Assembly (NCBI GenBank): GCA_018661465.1
Contig: JABJIC010000022.1
Location: forward strand, 1 to 64,000
DNA from: Gammaproteobacteria bacterium
GTDB lineage: Bacteria; Pseudomonadota; Gammaproteobacteria; Pseudomonadales; Pseudohongiellaceae
Length of the DNA stretch: 64,000 bases
Direction of reading: 5' to 3'
The translations under genes were made by a program, and so were the position numbers. The notes beneath the pieces were generated by a model. That model had not been told where the DNA came from, did not search any database, and worked only from the letters and a program-made list of their open reading frames with translations. Below are positions 25,612-33,955 of this stretch, piece by piece. Position 1 is the first letter of the stretch, and every line of letters starts with the position of its first letter.

Positions 25612-25749
25612 GCGTTGGGGAAGAGGTGCTTTGGCTGCGATGCTACGCCCGTCCCGGGTTCCCTCACTCGGTCGGGAGCCCAAAAAGCGGTCTCCCTCTG
25701 TCACTCGGCGCTGCATCTGACTGCAGCCAAAGCACCTCTTCCCCAACGC
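25612..25749. repeat. 27-bp perfect inverted repeat with an 84-nt loop
   Basis: The arms at 25612-25638 and 25723-25749 are exact reverse complements (they begin GCGTTGGGGAAGAGG and end CCTCTTCCCCAACGC). The loop is GC-rich and contains smaller palindromes such as GTCCCGGG. It lies between the convergent genes engB and polA. It may be a bidirectional terminator or stability element, a structured RNA, or a small non-autonomous mobile repeat. Confidence 0.9.
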
Positions 25750-25808
25750 TAGAAATCCTCAAATAATCTACGGGCCGTTTTGAAAGAAGCACAATACTTG
25801 AAAAGAGT

Positions 25809-25908
25809 GTTCCGCTAGTTGTTTTCAGGGGTCTTGAAGGCCAGGGATGGCCTGAACGAAGCGCCACATGGATGTGCTTGAGCGTCCCCGGAAAACAACT
25901 AGCGGAAC
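25809..25908. repeat. 18-bp perfect inverted repeat enclosing BIME-like hairpins
   Basis: The arms at 25809-25826 and 25891-25908 are exact reverse complements (GTTCCGCTAGTTGTTTTC). Inside are two small stems, GGCCAGGGATGGCC (25839-25852) and CACATGGATGTG (about 25865-25876). The CAGGGATGG and GCTTGAGCG wording is, from memory, common in dispersed intergenic repeats of Gammaproteobacteria. It is therefore likely a copy of a repeated extragenic element. Confidence 0.85.
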
Positions 25909-25972
25909 GCGACACCATCATTGAAACCAAAAAGAACAGTACGCGCCCTAACCAAAGCTACGTGCCCGCTTT

Positions 25973-28750
25973 CTAGTGCGCCTCATCCCAGTTGTCACCA
26001 ACTCCGATATCCACTACTAGCGGCACATCGAGTGCAGCAGCGCTAGCCATTCGAAATTCTACTCCTTCAGAAAGAAGTTCCAGGTCGCCCTCTTTAACTT
26101 CGAATACCAATTCATCGTGAACTTGTAACAACATCCTTGCATCTAACTCACCCATGGCAAGCCAGTGATCGATATCTATCATTGCGCGTTTGATAATATC
26201 CGCTGCCGTTCCTTGCATCGGTGCGTTGATCGCAGTTCGCTGGGCTGCCTTGCGTAACATGCCATTGCCGGCGTGGATATCTGGTAAATACAGTCGACGG
26301 CCGAAGAGGGTTTCAACGTATCCCTTCTCGTCAGCAAAAGCCTGTGTTTCATCCATGTACTTGCGAACGCCGGGGTAGCGTTCGAAATAACGTTCCACAT
26401 ACTCTGCCGCATCCTTCCGCGGAATATCGAGTTGATTCGCTAAACCAAATGCCGACATACCGTAGATCAAACCAAAATTGATTGCTTTCGCACTGCGTCG
26501 TTGATCAGTTGTTACATCTTCAAGGTCTACAGCAAAAACTTCGGACGCTGTTGCCTTGTGGACATCCACCCCTTCTGAAAAGGCCTGAAGCAGGCCCTCG
26601 TCTTGAGAGAGGTGAGCCATGATTCGCAATTCTACTTGCGAGTAATCGGCAGCCATTAACTTATTGCCCTTGTCACAAATAAACGCCTGGCGAACTCGCC
26701 GGCCTTCTGCGGTTCGTATAGGTATGTTTTGCAGATTGGGATCTGTGGATGAGAGCCGTCCTGTCGCTGCAACTGCTTGTTGGAAGGAAGAATGAATTCT
26801 GCCACTACCTTCATTAACTTCCAGGGGCAGCTTATCGGTGTAGGTGGATTTCAATTTGCTGAGAGAGCGATGCTCCAGAATCAATCTTGGCATCTCGTAA
26901 TCTTTAGCCAACTCTTGAAGAATCGGTTCTGCAGTTGAGGGCTGACCTGTCTTGGTTTTCTTGAGTATCGGTAGCTCCAGCTTTTCATAGAAAATTGCCT
27001 GAAGTTGCTTGGGAGAGCCCAGGTTGAATTCTTCTCCGGCTATCTCAAACACCGCTATTTGTAGCGTTTCGAGGGATTTTCCTAATTCATCGCTCTGCTT
27101 GGCCAACACTTTTGAATCCACCAATATGCCATTTCTTTCTATAGTTTCCAGCACTTCCACCAAGGGCATTTCATAGTATTGAAACAAACCAAGTAGATGG
27201 CCGTTGGTGCTGAGCTCATGTTGCAAACGAATAGATGCTCTTAGAATTAGGTCTGCTTTTTCGGCGGCATATTCAGAGAAGCTTTCTATAGGCACCTCAT
27301 GCAATTTGAGCTTGTTTCGACCTTTGCCTAATAGTTCTTCAAGGTTCTTAGCGCTCACATCTAGATAGATTCTTGCTATATCGATAAGGCGATGTTTGCT
27401 TGCCACCGAATTAGTTACATAGGAAGCCAACAGCACATCAAACTTTAATGGCTTTAGCTCGATGTCGTGGTTTTTTAGAATATGACTAACTTGTTTAAGG
27501 TCGTAGCCAAGCTTGTTCACCGATGGGTTTTCCAGAACCGGTTTCAATTCTGCTAGTACCAGTTGTGTATCAAGTTGGGAGGGGGCTTCTTCGTAGTCAT
27601 GTGCGAGTGGGATATAGAATGAACTCCCTATCTCTGGTGAAATTGATATGCCTATTAGCTTACGTTCGAGAAAATGCCCTTCACTTGTTTCGAGATTAAT
27701 TGCAAAACTTTTTGACGGCGAAATTACTTTCAGTAGCTTTTGCAATTCGGCTTCGGTGCTTATTGTTTGGTAATCAATTTTTTCAGGCGCTGTTATGGGC
27801 GCTAGTGATGACTCTTTTAACTCTTCCTCATGTTTTGTCTCATTCTTGGAATCGCCGGATGATTCTGCATTTACTTTGCCTGAGCCACTTATTCCTTTTC
27901 CTTCAAGCTCGCTTATCCAGCCCTTAAATTCCAATTCTGAAAACAGGTCATGGAGTTTAATTCCATCTTCTTTGCCGTGAACAAGCTCTTCGATTTTTGT
28001 ATCGACTTCTACGTCAAGCTTAATGGTTGCAAGGTCATAGGAAAGTCTGAGCTGCTCTATATTTTCCCGCAGCTTTTCTCCTACCTTTCCACCAACTGCT
28101 TCTGCATTGTCGATTATTTTTTCCATGGATCCATATTCAAGAAGCCACTTAACTGCGGTCTTCGGTCCTACGCTGGGCACGCCAGGAATGTTGTCTGCCT
28201 TGTCGCCCATCAATGCCAAGTAATCGATGATTAGCTTCGGTCCAATTCCGAATTTTTTCTCAACACCTGGAATATCCAATATCTCATTGGTCATGGTGTT
28301 CATAAGGGTTACGTTGCCGTTTACCAGCTGAGCGAGATCTTTATCGCCCGTGGAAATCAGAGACTTCATTCCCGCCGCGGTGGCTCGAACTGCCAGAGTA
28401 CCGATTACGTCGTCTGCCTCAACTCCAGGAATGATAAGCATGGGCAGGCCCATCGCTTCTATTATCTGATGAATTGGTTGTATCTGTGATCGCAGCTCAT
28501 CAGGCATGGGCGGGCGGTGAGCTTTGTATTCTGGATAGACATCACTTCGAAAGGTCTTGCCCTTGGCATCGAATACCACCGCAATATTGCTATCCGGGTG
28601 ATTCTTTATCAGGCTGCGGATCATGTTGATCACGCCTTTTACCGCACCCGTCTGCTGACCCTTGCTACTTTCGAGCGGCGGCAGTGCATGAAAAGCCCTG
28701 AATAAATAGGAAGACCCGTCTACCAGTATTAGTTCTTTTGGTTCAGCCAC
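25973..28750 (-). CDS. polA: DNA polymerase I, predicted without 3'-5' proofreading
   Basis: A 925-residue, three-domain Pol I. The 5' nuclease domain (1 to about 290) has LILVDGSSYLFRAFHALPPL, ADDVIGTLA and GDKADNIPGVPSVGPKTA. The exonuclease-like domain spans about 325-520. The polymerase domain has DYSQVELRIMAHLS (motif A), KAINFGLIYGMS (motif B) and LLQVHDELVFEV (motif C), all intact. In the exonuclease domain, three of four metal-binding carboxylates of E. coli are replaced: Asn352 for D355, Val421 for D424 and Lys498 for D501, while Glu354 is kept. The enzyme should repair gaps and remove primers but not proofread, like Bacillus or Thermus Pol I. The polymerase and flap nuclease calls are firm. 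Loss of proofreading is inferred from the alignment. Confidence 0.97.
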   Translation of the reverse strand: MAEPKELILVDGSSYLFRAFHALPPLESSKGQQTGAVKGVINMIRSLIKNHPDSNIAVVFDAKGKTFRSDVYPEYKAHRPPMPDELRSQIQPIHQIIEAMGLPMLIIPGVEADDVIGTLAVRATAAGMKSLISTGDKDLAQLVNGNVTLMNTMTNEILDIPGVEKKFGIGPKLIIDYLALMGDKADNIPGVPSVGPKTAVKWLLEYGSMEKIIDNAEAVGGKVGEKLRENIEQLRLSYDLATIKLDVEVDTKIEELVHGKEDGIKLHDLFSELEFKGWISELEGKGISGSGKVNAESSGDSKNETKHEEELKESSLAPITAPEKIDYQTISTEAELQKLLKVISPSKSFAINLETSEGHFLERKLIGISISPEIGSSFYIPLAHDYEEAPSQLDTQLVLAELKPVLENPSVNKLGYDLKQVSHILKNHDIELKPLKFDVLLASYVTNSVASKHRLIDIARIYLDVSAKNLEELLGKGRNKLKLHEVPIESFSEYAAEKADLILRASIRLQHELSTNGHLLGLFQYYEMPLVEVLETIERNGILVDSKVLAKQSDELGKSLETLQIAVFEIAGEEFNLGSPKQLQAIFYEKLELPILKKTKTGQPSTAEPILQELAKDYEMPRLILEHRSLSKLKSTYTDKLPLEVNEGSGRIHSSFQQAVAATGRLSSTDPNLQNIPIRTAEGRRVRQAFICDKGNKLMAADYSQVELRIMAHLSQDEGLLQAFSEGVDVHKATASEVFAVDLEDVTTDQRRSAKAINFGLIYGMSAFGLANQLDIPRKDAAEYVERYFERYPGVRKYMDETQAFADEKGYVETLFGRRLYLPDIHAGNGMLRKAAQRTAINAPMQGTAADIIKRAMIDIDHWLAMGELDARMLLQVHDELVFEVKEGDLELLSEGVEFRMASAAALDVPLVVDIGVGDNWDEAH

Positions 28751-28872
28751 TTTCTAGTCCTTTTCTATCCTTTGCTTACTGCTCACGGCTGATTTGAGTT
28801 TTGGTTTTGCCGTGGGATGTGGGTTCGGAATTATCAATTTTAATTTTTGCGAGCTTCTTGCTGCTTTATCTC

Positions 28873-29808
28873 TTACTGTTGTACTCCAGAGAGGCAGTTC
28901 TTAAACGGAAGGGCGACACTCTGCAAGAAACTTGCGTAGTCGTTGGCCCCGTTGTCTAAAGAGTAGCCCAGCGGATCGACAACAAAGGTTTCGATCTCAT
29001 AGTCTCCGAGCAAAGTGGAGACTAGCTCCATATTCGCATCGGGCTCCACGAAAAGGCATTCAGGCCTTTGTGAAGCAAATAGATTTCGTGTCTCGATAAT
29101 CTCTTGAATGCTAGGCTGATTTTCAGGGTCTCTTACCAGCTCAAATTCATGCTCCAGACCAAATTCTTTTTCAAAATATTGAAAGGCATTGTGATAGACA
29201 ACAAAGCTCATGGGGTTTTGGCTTGTGGACAACTCAGTGCTCGGAGGAGAGCCTGGAAGCCATTCCGAAATTGTCATTACGGTGTTGTCGATGCTGGCTT
29301 TGAAAGATGCGAGGTTATTTCTATAGTCCGTAGCATTGCTGGAATCTAACTGAGCGGCCAAAGTCGTCAGCTCGGAAGCAAGCCGAAGCACATTGCCACT
29401 ATCCAGCCAAAGATGGGAATCGATGGAATGACCTAGATGGGATTCTTCGCTCAATTCATAAAGTGTCATGCCTTCTAGCTCGCTCGCCGTGAGAAGAGAC
29501 GCTTCACTTTGAGTTAGCAGAGAGCTCAATTGATTTTCGAATTCAGGGCCAACCCATAACACGATGTCTGCTCGGGCTAATGCGAAACGATCGGAAGGGG
29601 ATATGGAAAACTGGTGTGGAGATTGATTGGCTTTAACAATCACGGATACTTCACCGTGATCCTGCAGAATAGCCTCGGCGATTAATTGCAGAGGCCTGAT
29701 TGTTGTCGCTACACTAATATCCGCACGAACCAGCCCTGGCAAACACAGTAAGCTCAGCAGTCCGACCCTAAGAACAGGGAAGAGGAAAAGGGTTAAGGCT
29801 TGTCTCAT
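28873..29808 (-). CDS. znuA: Zinc ABC transporter substrate-binding protein ZnuA
   Basis: A 311-residue periplasmic cluster A-I (ZnuA/TroA) metal-binding protein. A signal peptide (MRQALTLFLFPVLRVGLLSL to about residue 29) leads into ADISVATTIRPLQLIAEAIL. The three His ligands are in NQSPHQFSISPSD, DSHLWLDSGN and VVYHNAFQYFEKEFGL. The His-rich loop is short (EESHLGHSIDSH). The frame is open to an ATG at 29871, but that lies inside an inverted repeat and precedes a clear signal peptide start at 29808. It delivers zinc to ZnuBC, encoded divergently. Zur control is likely from family knowledge, but I found no good Zur box. Confidence 0.93.
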   Translation of the reverse strand: MRQALTLFLFPVLRVGLLSLLCLPGLVRADISVATTIRPLQLIAEAILQDHGEVSVIVKANQSPHQFSISPSDRFALARADIVLWVGPEFENQLSSLLTQSEASLLTASELEGMTLYELSEESHLGHSIDSHLWLDSGNVLRLASELTTLAAQLDSSNATDYRNNLASFKASIDNTVMTISEWLPGSPPSTELSTSQNPMSFVVYHNAFQYFEKEFGLEHEFELVRDPENQPSIQEIIETRNLFASQRPECLFVEPDANMELVSTLLGDYEIETFVVDPLGYSLDNGANDYASFLQSVALPFKNCLSGVQQ

Positions 29809-29827
29809 GGAATTAGTTTCACAGGGG

Positions 29828-29895
29828 CCATCCGTATGAGCACGGTGGACAACGGTGCTATGATATACCATTGTCCACCGTGCTCATACGGATGG
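29828..29895. repeat. 25-bp perfect inverted repeat in the znuA/znuC divergent region
   Basis: The arms at 29828-29852 and 29871-29895 are exact reverse complements (CCATCCGTATGAGCAC at the left end). The 18-nt loop contains CTATGATATACC. It begins 20 bp from the znuA start, so in a znuA transcript it would form a very stable hairpin close to the start codon. It may be a regulatory structure or an inserted palindromic element. Confidence 0.92.
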
Positions 29896-29973
29896 ACCTT
29901 GTCCCTAGGTTTTCATCCCTGTTGATGCGACTCTTCGGGGATGGTTTGCTCACGGAATATAGCTCACGAAGTA

Positions 29974-30028
29974 TAGTTATCAGTACGTAGCTATCAGTAA
30001 AAACTATTAGCGTATAACTATCAGTACA
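29974..30028. repeat. Four degenerate 13-14 bp direct repeats (TAnCTATCAGTA) before znuC
   Basis: Copies start at 29974, 29988, 30002 and 30015, with wording TAGTTATCAGTA, TAGCTATCAGTA, AACTATTAGCGTA and TAACTATCAGTA. They sit 20-75 bp before the znuC start. They could be a repeated protein-binding site or simple degenerate tandem duplication. Confidence 0.75.
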
Positions 30029-30048
30029 TAAAAACAGCTGGCTACAAA

Positions 30049-30918
30049 ATGGAATTACACAGTTCAGACCAGGGTTCAGACAAGAGCTCAGACAAGAGTT
30101 CAGTTCGCTCTTCAGCTCACCCCGCAAAAGACACTCCAGGGAACACTCCTCTTCTCTCAGCGAAATCTATTCATAAGAACTTCGGCGACCGAAAAATTCT
30201 TGAGGACATTAACCTCACTGTTGAGCCAGGCCAAATTCTCACTCTCATCGGGCCCAATGGTGCAGGCAAAACCACTCTGGTGAGGATAGCCCTTGGCTTG
30301 CTAGAGCCAGATGGAGGCTCAATCACTCACCGTGAAGGATTGCGAATAGGCTATATGCCGCAGAAAATTCACGTTGAGCCTACTCTGCCAATAACTGTCA
30401 GCCGGTTTCTACAATTGGCAAATAACCGCAATCCTTCATTGCTGGGAGAGACTCTAGATCTGCTGCGCATCAGTCATCTCAGCCAACATCAGATCAACGC
30501 CATATCGGGAGGTGAGTTGCAGAGGGTGCTACTTGCCAGGGCATTGCTTCGAGAGCCCCATCTTTTGGTACTCGATGAGCCTGCTCAGGGAGTAGACCTC
30601 GCTGGCCAGGCTGAGCTCTATGAGCTGATTGGAGAGATCCGCAGCAAACAGAATTGTGGGGTGCTAATGATCTCCCACGACTTGCATCTAGTGATGTCAG
30701 CCACCGACGAGGTGATCTGTCTTAATCATCATATTTGCTGCCATGGCAAACCCGAACATGTCAGTAACGACCCAGCCTATCTAGCTCTGTTCGGTGCCAG
30801 TGCCGCGCAGAACCTGGCGGTCTATACCCATCACCACAACCATGAGCATGATATTGGCGGCGACATTATTGGCGGCGGTTTTATTGGCGAAAAGGAGCAG
30901 GGCTGCGATCATGACTAA
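30049..30918 (+). CDS. znuC: Zinc ABC transporter ATP-binding protein ZnuC
   Basis: A 289-residue ATPase. A low-complexity Ser/Asp/Lys start (residues 1-30, with repeated SSDK/GSDK) precedes the nucleotide-binding domain. That domain has Walker A GPNGAGKTTLVRIAL, signature ISGGELQRVLLARAL and Walker B LLVLDEPAQGVD. The C-terminal tail is rich in His, Asp and Gly (HHHNHEH, then a Gly-rich stretch ending GCDHD), a zinc-binding-type tail common in ZnuC. It energises ZnuB. The start could also lie downstream of the repetitive leader. The gene overlaps znuB by 8 bp. Confidence 0.93.
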   Translation: MELHSSDQGSDKSSDKSSVRSSAHPAKDTPGNTPLLSAKSIHKNFGDRKILEDINLTVEPGQILTLIGPNGAGKTTLVRIALGLLEPDGGSITHREGLRIGYMPQKIHVEPTLPITVSRFLQLANNRNPSLLGETLDLLRISHLSQHQINAISGGELQRVLLARALLREPHLLVLDEPAQGVDLAGQAELYELIGEIRSKQNCGVLMISHDLHLVMSATDEVICLNHHICCHGKPEHVSNDPAYLALFGASAAQNLAVYTHHHNHEHDIGGDIIGGGFIGEKEQGCDHD

Positions 30919-31741
30919 TTCCCTGCTCTCGATACTGACTACGGATTTCGTTCTATATGCTTTGGCGGCAGGTCTCGCGCTGGCAGCAATTTCCGGCCCC
31001 ATGGGTTCTCTGGTGGTTTGGCGGCGCATGTCCTATTTTGGTGACACTCTCGCTCACTCGGCACTACTGGGAATCGCTATCGGGCTGATTACCAATAGCA
31101 ATCCTCAACTCAGCATTATTATCACCTGTCTGCTATTCGCCTTTATGCTCACTCTGTTGGACAGACGACCCTCTCTCTCCACAGATACCTTATTGGGAAT
31201 TCTCGCTCACAGTAGCCTTGCTCTTGGTGTTGTAGTGCTCGCCTTAGCCGATTCGATTCGGGTTGATTTGGAAGCCTATTTATTCGGCGCCCTATTGACC
31301 ATAAGCACTACTGATTTAGTTTGGGTGTTGGGGATAGTTCTTTTTGTTGCCGTTGTGTTTTACAAATTCTGGAATGATTTTTTGTCAATAACGGTGCACC
31401 AGGAATTGGCAGAAATCGAAGGAATAAATATTGCAAAAATGAATTTGATTTTGTTATTACTAATCGCGTTGGTAATCGCAGTTTCAATGAAAATTGTCGG
31501 CGTGTTATTGATTACTTCTTTGCTGATTGTGCCGCCCGCCGCGGCACGACAATTGTCCAAAAACCCCGAAGAAATGGCAGTAAAAGCCAGTATCATCGGA
31601 GTCATATCGGTTGTTCTGGGGATTTTTTCTTCGTTCTATTTGGATGTGCCGGTAGGTCCTACGATTGTTGTAGTCGCTACGGTAATTTTCTTATTGCTTT
31701 ATTTTAGGTCTGGCGTTCAAGAACCTTCTAAAAATACTTAG
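30911..31741 (+). CDS. znuB: Zinc ABC transporter permease ZnuB
   Basis: A 276-residue polytopic membrane protein of the ABC-3 family. It has about eight hydrophobic helices, starting at FVLYALAAGLALAAISGPMG, with the conserved RRMSYFGDTLAHSALLGIAI near the N-terminus and SLLIVPPAAARQLSKN near residue 210. The ATG at 30911 overlaps the end of znuC by 8 bp and gives the usual family length. A longer frame from 30794 would run deep inside znuC and is unlikely. Its stop overlaps the convergent sco gene by 4 bp. Confidence 0.94.
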   Translation: MTNSLLSILTTDFVLYALAAGLALAAISGPMGSLVVWRRMSYFGDTLAHSALLGIAIGLITNSNPQLSIIITCLLFAFMLTLLDRRPSLSTDTLLGILAHSSLALGVVVLALADSIRVDLEAYLFGALLTISTTDLVWVLGIVLFVAVVFYKFWNDFLSITVHQELAEIEGINIAKMNLILLLLIALVIAVSMKIVGVLLITSLLIVPPAAARQLSKNPEEMAVKASIIGVISVVLGIFSSFYLDVPVGPTIVVVATVIFLLLYFRSGVQEPSKNT

Positions 31742-32427
31742 AAGTTCTTTATAGTCCTGAATGCTGTTGCGATATCCTGATCTCGATGAGGCGGCCTCAT
31801 CACCGCAAATCTCAGCCCCTGAGGGTTGATTATCGAAATATGTCCACTGTGATTTATCAGATAGTCTTCGCCTACGGGAGGAAGTTGTTCCACGTGGTCA
31901 TCGTGCCCGTTCTCATCTGAATTTTCACTACCGGCAACTTCATGAACAACGAAAAGATCATCTGCCAGTAAGGAGATAGTTTCGAAGTCACCTGTCAGCC
32001 CTCGAAAGTCTTCATGAAACTGTCCGACGTATGCTGCCATTTCTTCCGGGGTGTCCCTCGTTGGATCCACCGTCACCAGAATTATGGAAAGGTCCTCACG
32101 CTCACTCTCATCGAGAGCAATGTAGAACTGTTCCAGCTCCGCCATGGTTAGGGGGCAGATGTCCGGACAGGCGGTAAAACCGAAATAGATGAGAGACCAT
32201 CTGTTATCCAGGTCGCTATTGGAAAACTCGCTCCCGGTTTGATCTAGAAGAGAGAATTCTGTCAGCTTACTCTGATCGGGATAGATGCTCACTCCGATGT
32301 CTCGAAGCTCGACAAGCGTGTCTCTGTCGCTGCTCAAGCCATATAGATTGAACAGATAGATCGCGAGAAATATGTCGAATAGAAGAAAGGCAGCTAGGCC
32401 GATCTTCCCTGGAAGGCTTATTTTCAT
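31738..32427 (-). CDS. SCO1/SenC family copper chaperone
   Basis: A 229-residue membrane-anchored thioredoxin-fold protein. An N-terminal helix (IGLAAFLLFDIFLAIYLFNL) is followed by a periplasmic domain with the copper motif FTACPDICPLTMAELEQF (CxxxC) and the distal His in INHSGHISIINPQG. SCO proteins deliver copper to the CuA centre of cytochrome oxidase subunit II, and that oxidase is encoded 2 kb away. A His/Asp-rich segment (ENGHDDHVEQ) precedes the distal ligand. It shares a likely transcript with cyoE (25 bp gap). Confidence 0.92.
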   Translation of the reverse strand: MKISLPGKIGLAAFLLFDIFLAIYLFNLYGLSSDRDTLVELRDIGVSIYPDQSKLTEFSLLDQTGSEFSNSDLDNRWSLIYFGFTACPDICPLTMAELEQFYIALDESEREDLSIILVTVDPTRDTPEEMAAYVGQFHEDFRGLTGDFETISLLADDLFVVHEVAGSENSDENGHDDHVEQLPPVGEDYLINHSGHISIINPQGLRFAVMRPPHRDQDIATAFRTIKNF

Positions 32428-32452
32428 GAGAGAAGTTTAGCGACCAAGGGAG

Positions 32453-33340
32453 CTAGATTAGATAGTGATCGACTACCAGAGCCACAAACAACAGAGTCAG
32501 GTAGAGGATAGAGAATCGAAATGTGTCCATCGCCGTGGTCGGCTTGGGCTTGAACATTAGACGGCTGGACCAGACGAGAAAGCCAGCGCCGAGGGCCAAT
32601 GCTGATACCAGATAGAGTAGTCCGCTCATTCCAGTGAAGAATGGCAACACGCTTACCCCAACTAGAATGAAAGTGTAGATAAGAATATGAATCTTGGTTA
32701 CACGCACGCCGTGAGTAACAGGCAGCATTGGAACACCTGATTTCGCATATTCATCCTTGCGGTGAATAGCCAGAGCCCAGAAATGGGGCGGGGTCCAGGC
32801 GAATATGATTAGAACAAGAATTAGAGCGCCACTGTCGATAGTGCCGGTTACAGCTGACCAGCCCAGCAGGGGAGGCATGGCTCCGGAAAGCCCGCCAATA
32901 ACGATATTCTGTGGAGTCGCATGCTTTAAATAACCCGTGTAGATAAAAGCGTAGCCGACAAAGGAAGCCAGAGTGAGCCATGCGCTCAAGGCGTTTACCC
33001 AGAAAAGTAGAATCGCCATGCCGGTGACACCGATGACCACTGCAAATAGCGCTGCCTGCCTGGGCTCAACCCGGCCCTGTGCAACAGGACGGTTGTGGGT
33101 GCGCTTCATAATGATATCGATTTTTCTATCGATCAGGTGATTAACCACCGCACCTGAGGCAGCAACCAAGGCAATTCCGATATTCCCCAGAATTAGGATA
33201 TCCAGAGGCACCATACCCGGAACGGCAAGAAACATGCCGACCAGAGAGGTCAGGATCATCAGCCACACAACTCTCGGCTTACACATTTCATAGAAATCGC
33301 GCCAGTTGGCAGTGCTTGGGTTGCTTGTAATATCAGTCAC
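32453..33340 (-). CDS. cyoE: Protoheme IX farnesyltransferase (heme O synthase)
   Basis: A 295-residue UbiA-family membrane prenyltransferase. It has the catalytic motifs NHLIDRKIDIIMKRTHNRPV (first Asp-rich region) and HRKDEYAKSGVPMLPV (second), and about eight hydrophobic helices. It farnesylates heme B to heme O, the precursor of heme A for aa3-type oxidases. It is placed between the copper chaperone and the oxidase operon. The heme A synthase (CtaA) needed for an aa3 enzyme is not in the window. Either that gene is elsewhere or this oxidase uses heme O or B at one site. Confidence 0.95.
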   Translation of the reverse strand: MTDITSNPSTANWRDFYEMCKPRVVWLMILTSLVGMFLAVPGMVPLDILILGNIGIALVAASGAVVNHLIDRKIDIIMKRTHNRPVAQGRVEPRQAALFAVVIGVTGMAILLFWVNALSAWLTLASFVGYAFIYTGYLKHATPQNIVIGGLSGAMPPLLGWSAVTGTIDSGALILVLIIFAWTPPHFWALAIHRKDEYAKSGVPMLPVTHGVRVTKIHILIYTFILVGVSVLPFFTGMSGLLYLVSALALGAGFLVWSSRLMFKPKPTTAMDTFRFSILYLTLLFVALVVDHYLI

Positions 33341-33955
33341 GGGTCACTTGCTAGAAAATAGAATTGATAGATTTGCAGGCAATTATATCGTACTTGCCCT
33401 TGCTTATCCGCTGCCCATATTCGGAGCGCGGGCATTCAACCATGTTTGACGATCAATCTCAAGATTATTGCCCAGATTTCAAAAGCGGTTTAGCCGAATT
33501 TTGGTCGGATTTTCGGAGGTTTTTTAGTCAATGCTTTGTTACTGACAGAAAGCTGTCAAAAATGCTTGATTTCGCGCAAGTTTTGGGGCTTTTAGAGGGT
33601 TTTCCCTCTTGCGTGGAATTGCGGTTTTCTATAGTATTCCGTTGCGCGTGAGGTGTGCGAAAAATCTTTGAATTCTCTGTTAATTTCAGGGCTTTCTCTG
33701 ATGTATCAAACTCCTTCCAGTTAATAATAAAAACTAGGAAATTCACTGGAGCCAATCTTTCACTATCGAATAGAGAAATAATCCTCTTTTGAGCAGATTA
33801 TGGCGTTAGCTTTGATTTATTCATTGTCGATACGCTGGTTTCATCGAATCGCGTTAGAAGTAATAAAACTTATTCTCCAGCACTAACTGCTGATACCTAA
33901 AGTGTCATTTGGTTTGCTGGAACACGTTTGTAAATTTTAGAAGGAATACTGGTCT
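33341..33955. other. Long intergenic region upstream of the oxidase operon
   Basis: About 615 bp between divergent cyoE and the oxidase subunit II gene. It contains an imperfectly supported 95-codon frame (33364-33651) without database-like features, a hairpin AGAGGG-TTTT-CCCTCT at 33594-33609, and an AT-rich second half. It should contain the oxidase promoter and may encode a small RNA. I cannot assign anything definite. Confidence 0.45.

Noticed and set aside
25664..25930. An 88-codon minus-strand frame between engB and polA
   Set aside because: It runs through the inverted repeats and has no protein-like features; it is a by-product of the repeats.
29851..29871. CTATGATATACC in the znu palindrome loop as a Zur box
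   Set aside because: It lacks the dyad symmetry of the known Zur consensus (GTTATA-N-TATAAC), so I did not call it.
31887..31902. TGTTCCACGTGGTCAT, a parS-like sequence in the sco gene
   Set aside because: The right half has two mismatches that break the palindrome, and it lies over 30 kb from oriC; probably chance.
33364..33651. A 95-codon plus-strand frame upstream of the oxidase operon
   Set aside because: It has a non-ATG start, no ribosome-binding site, a composition unlike neighbours and no recognisable domain; treated as non-coding.
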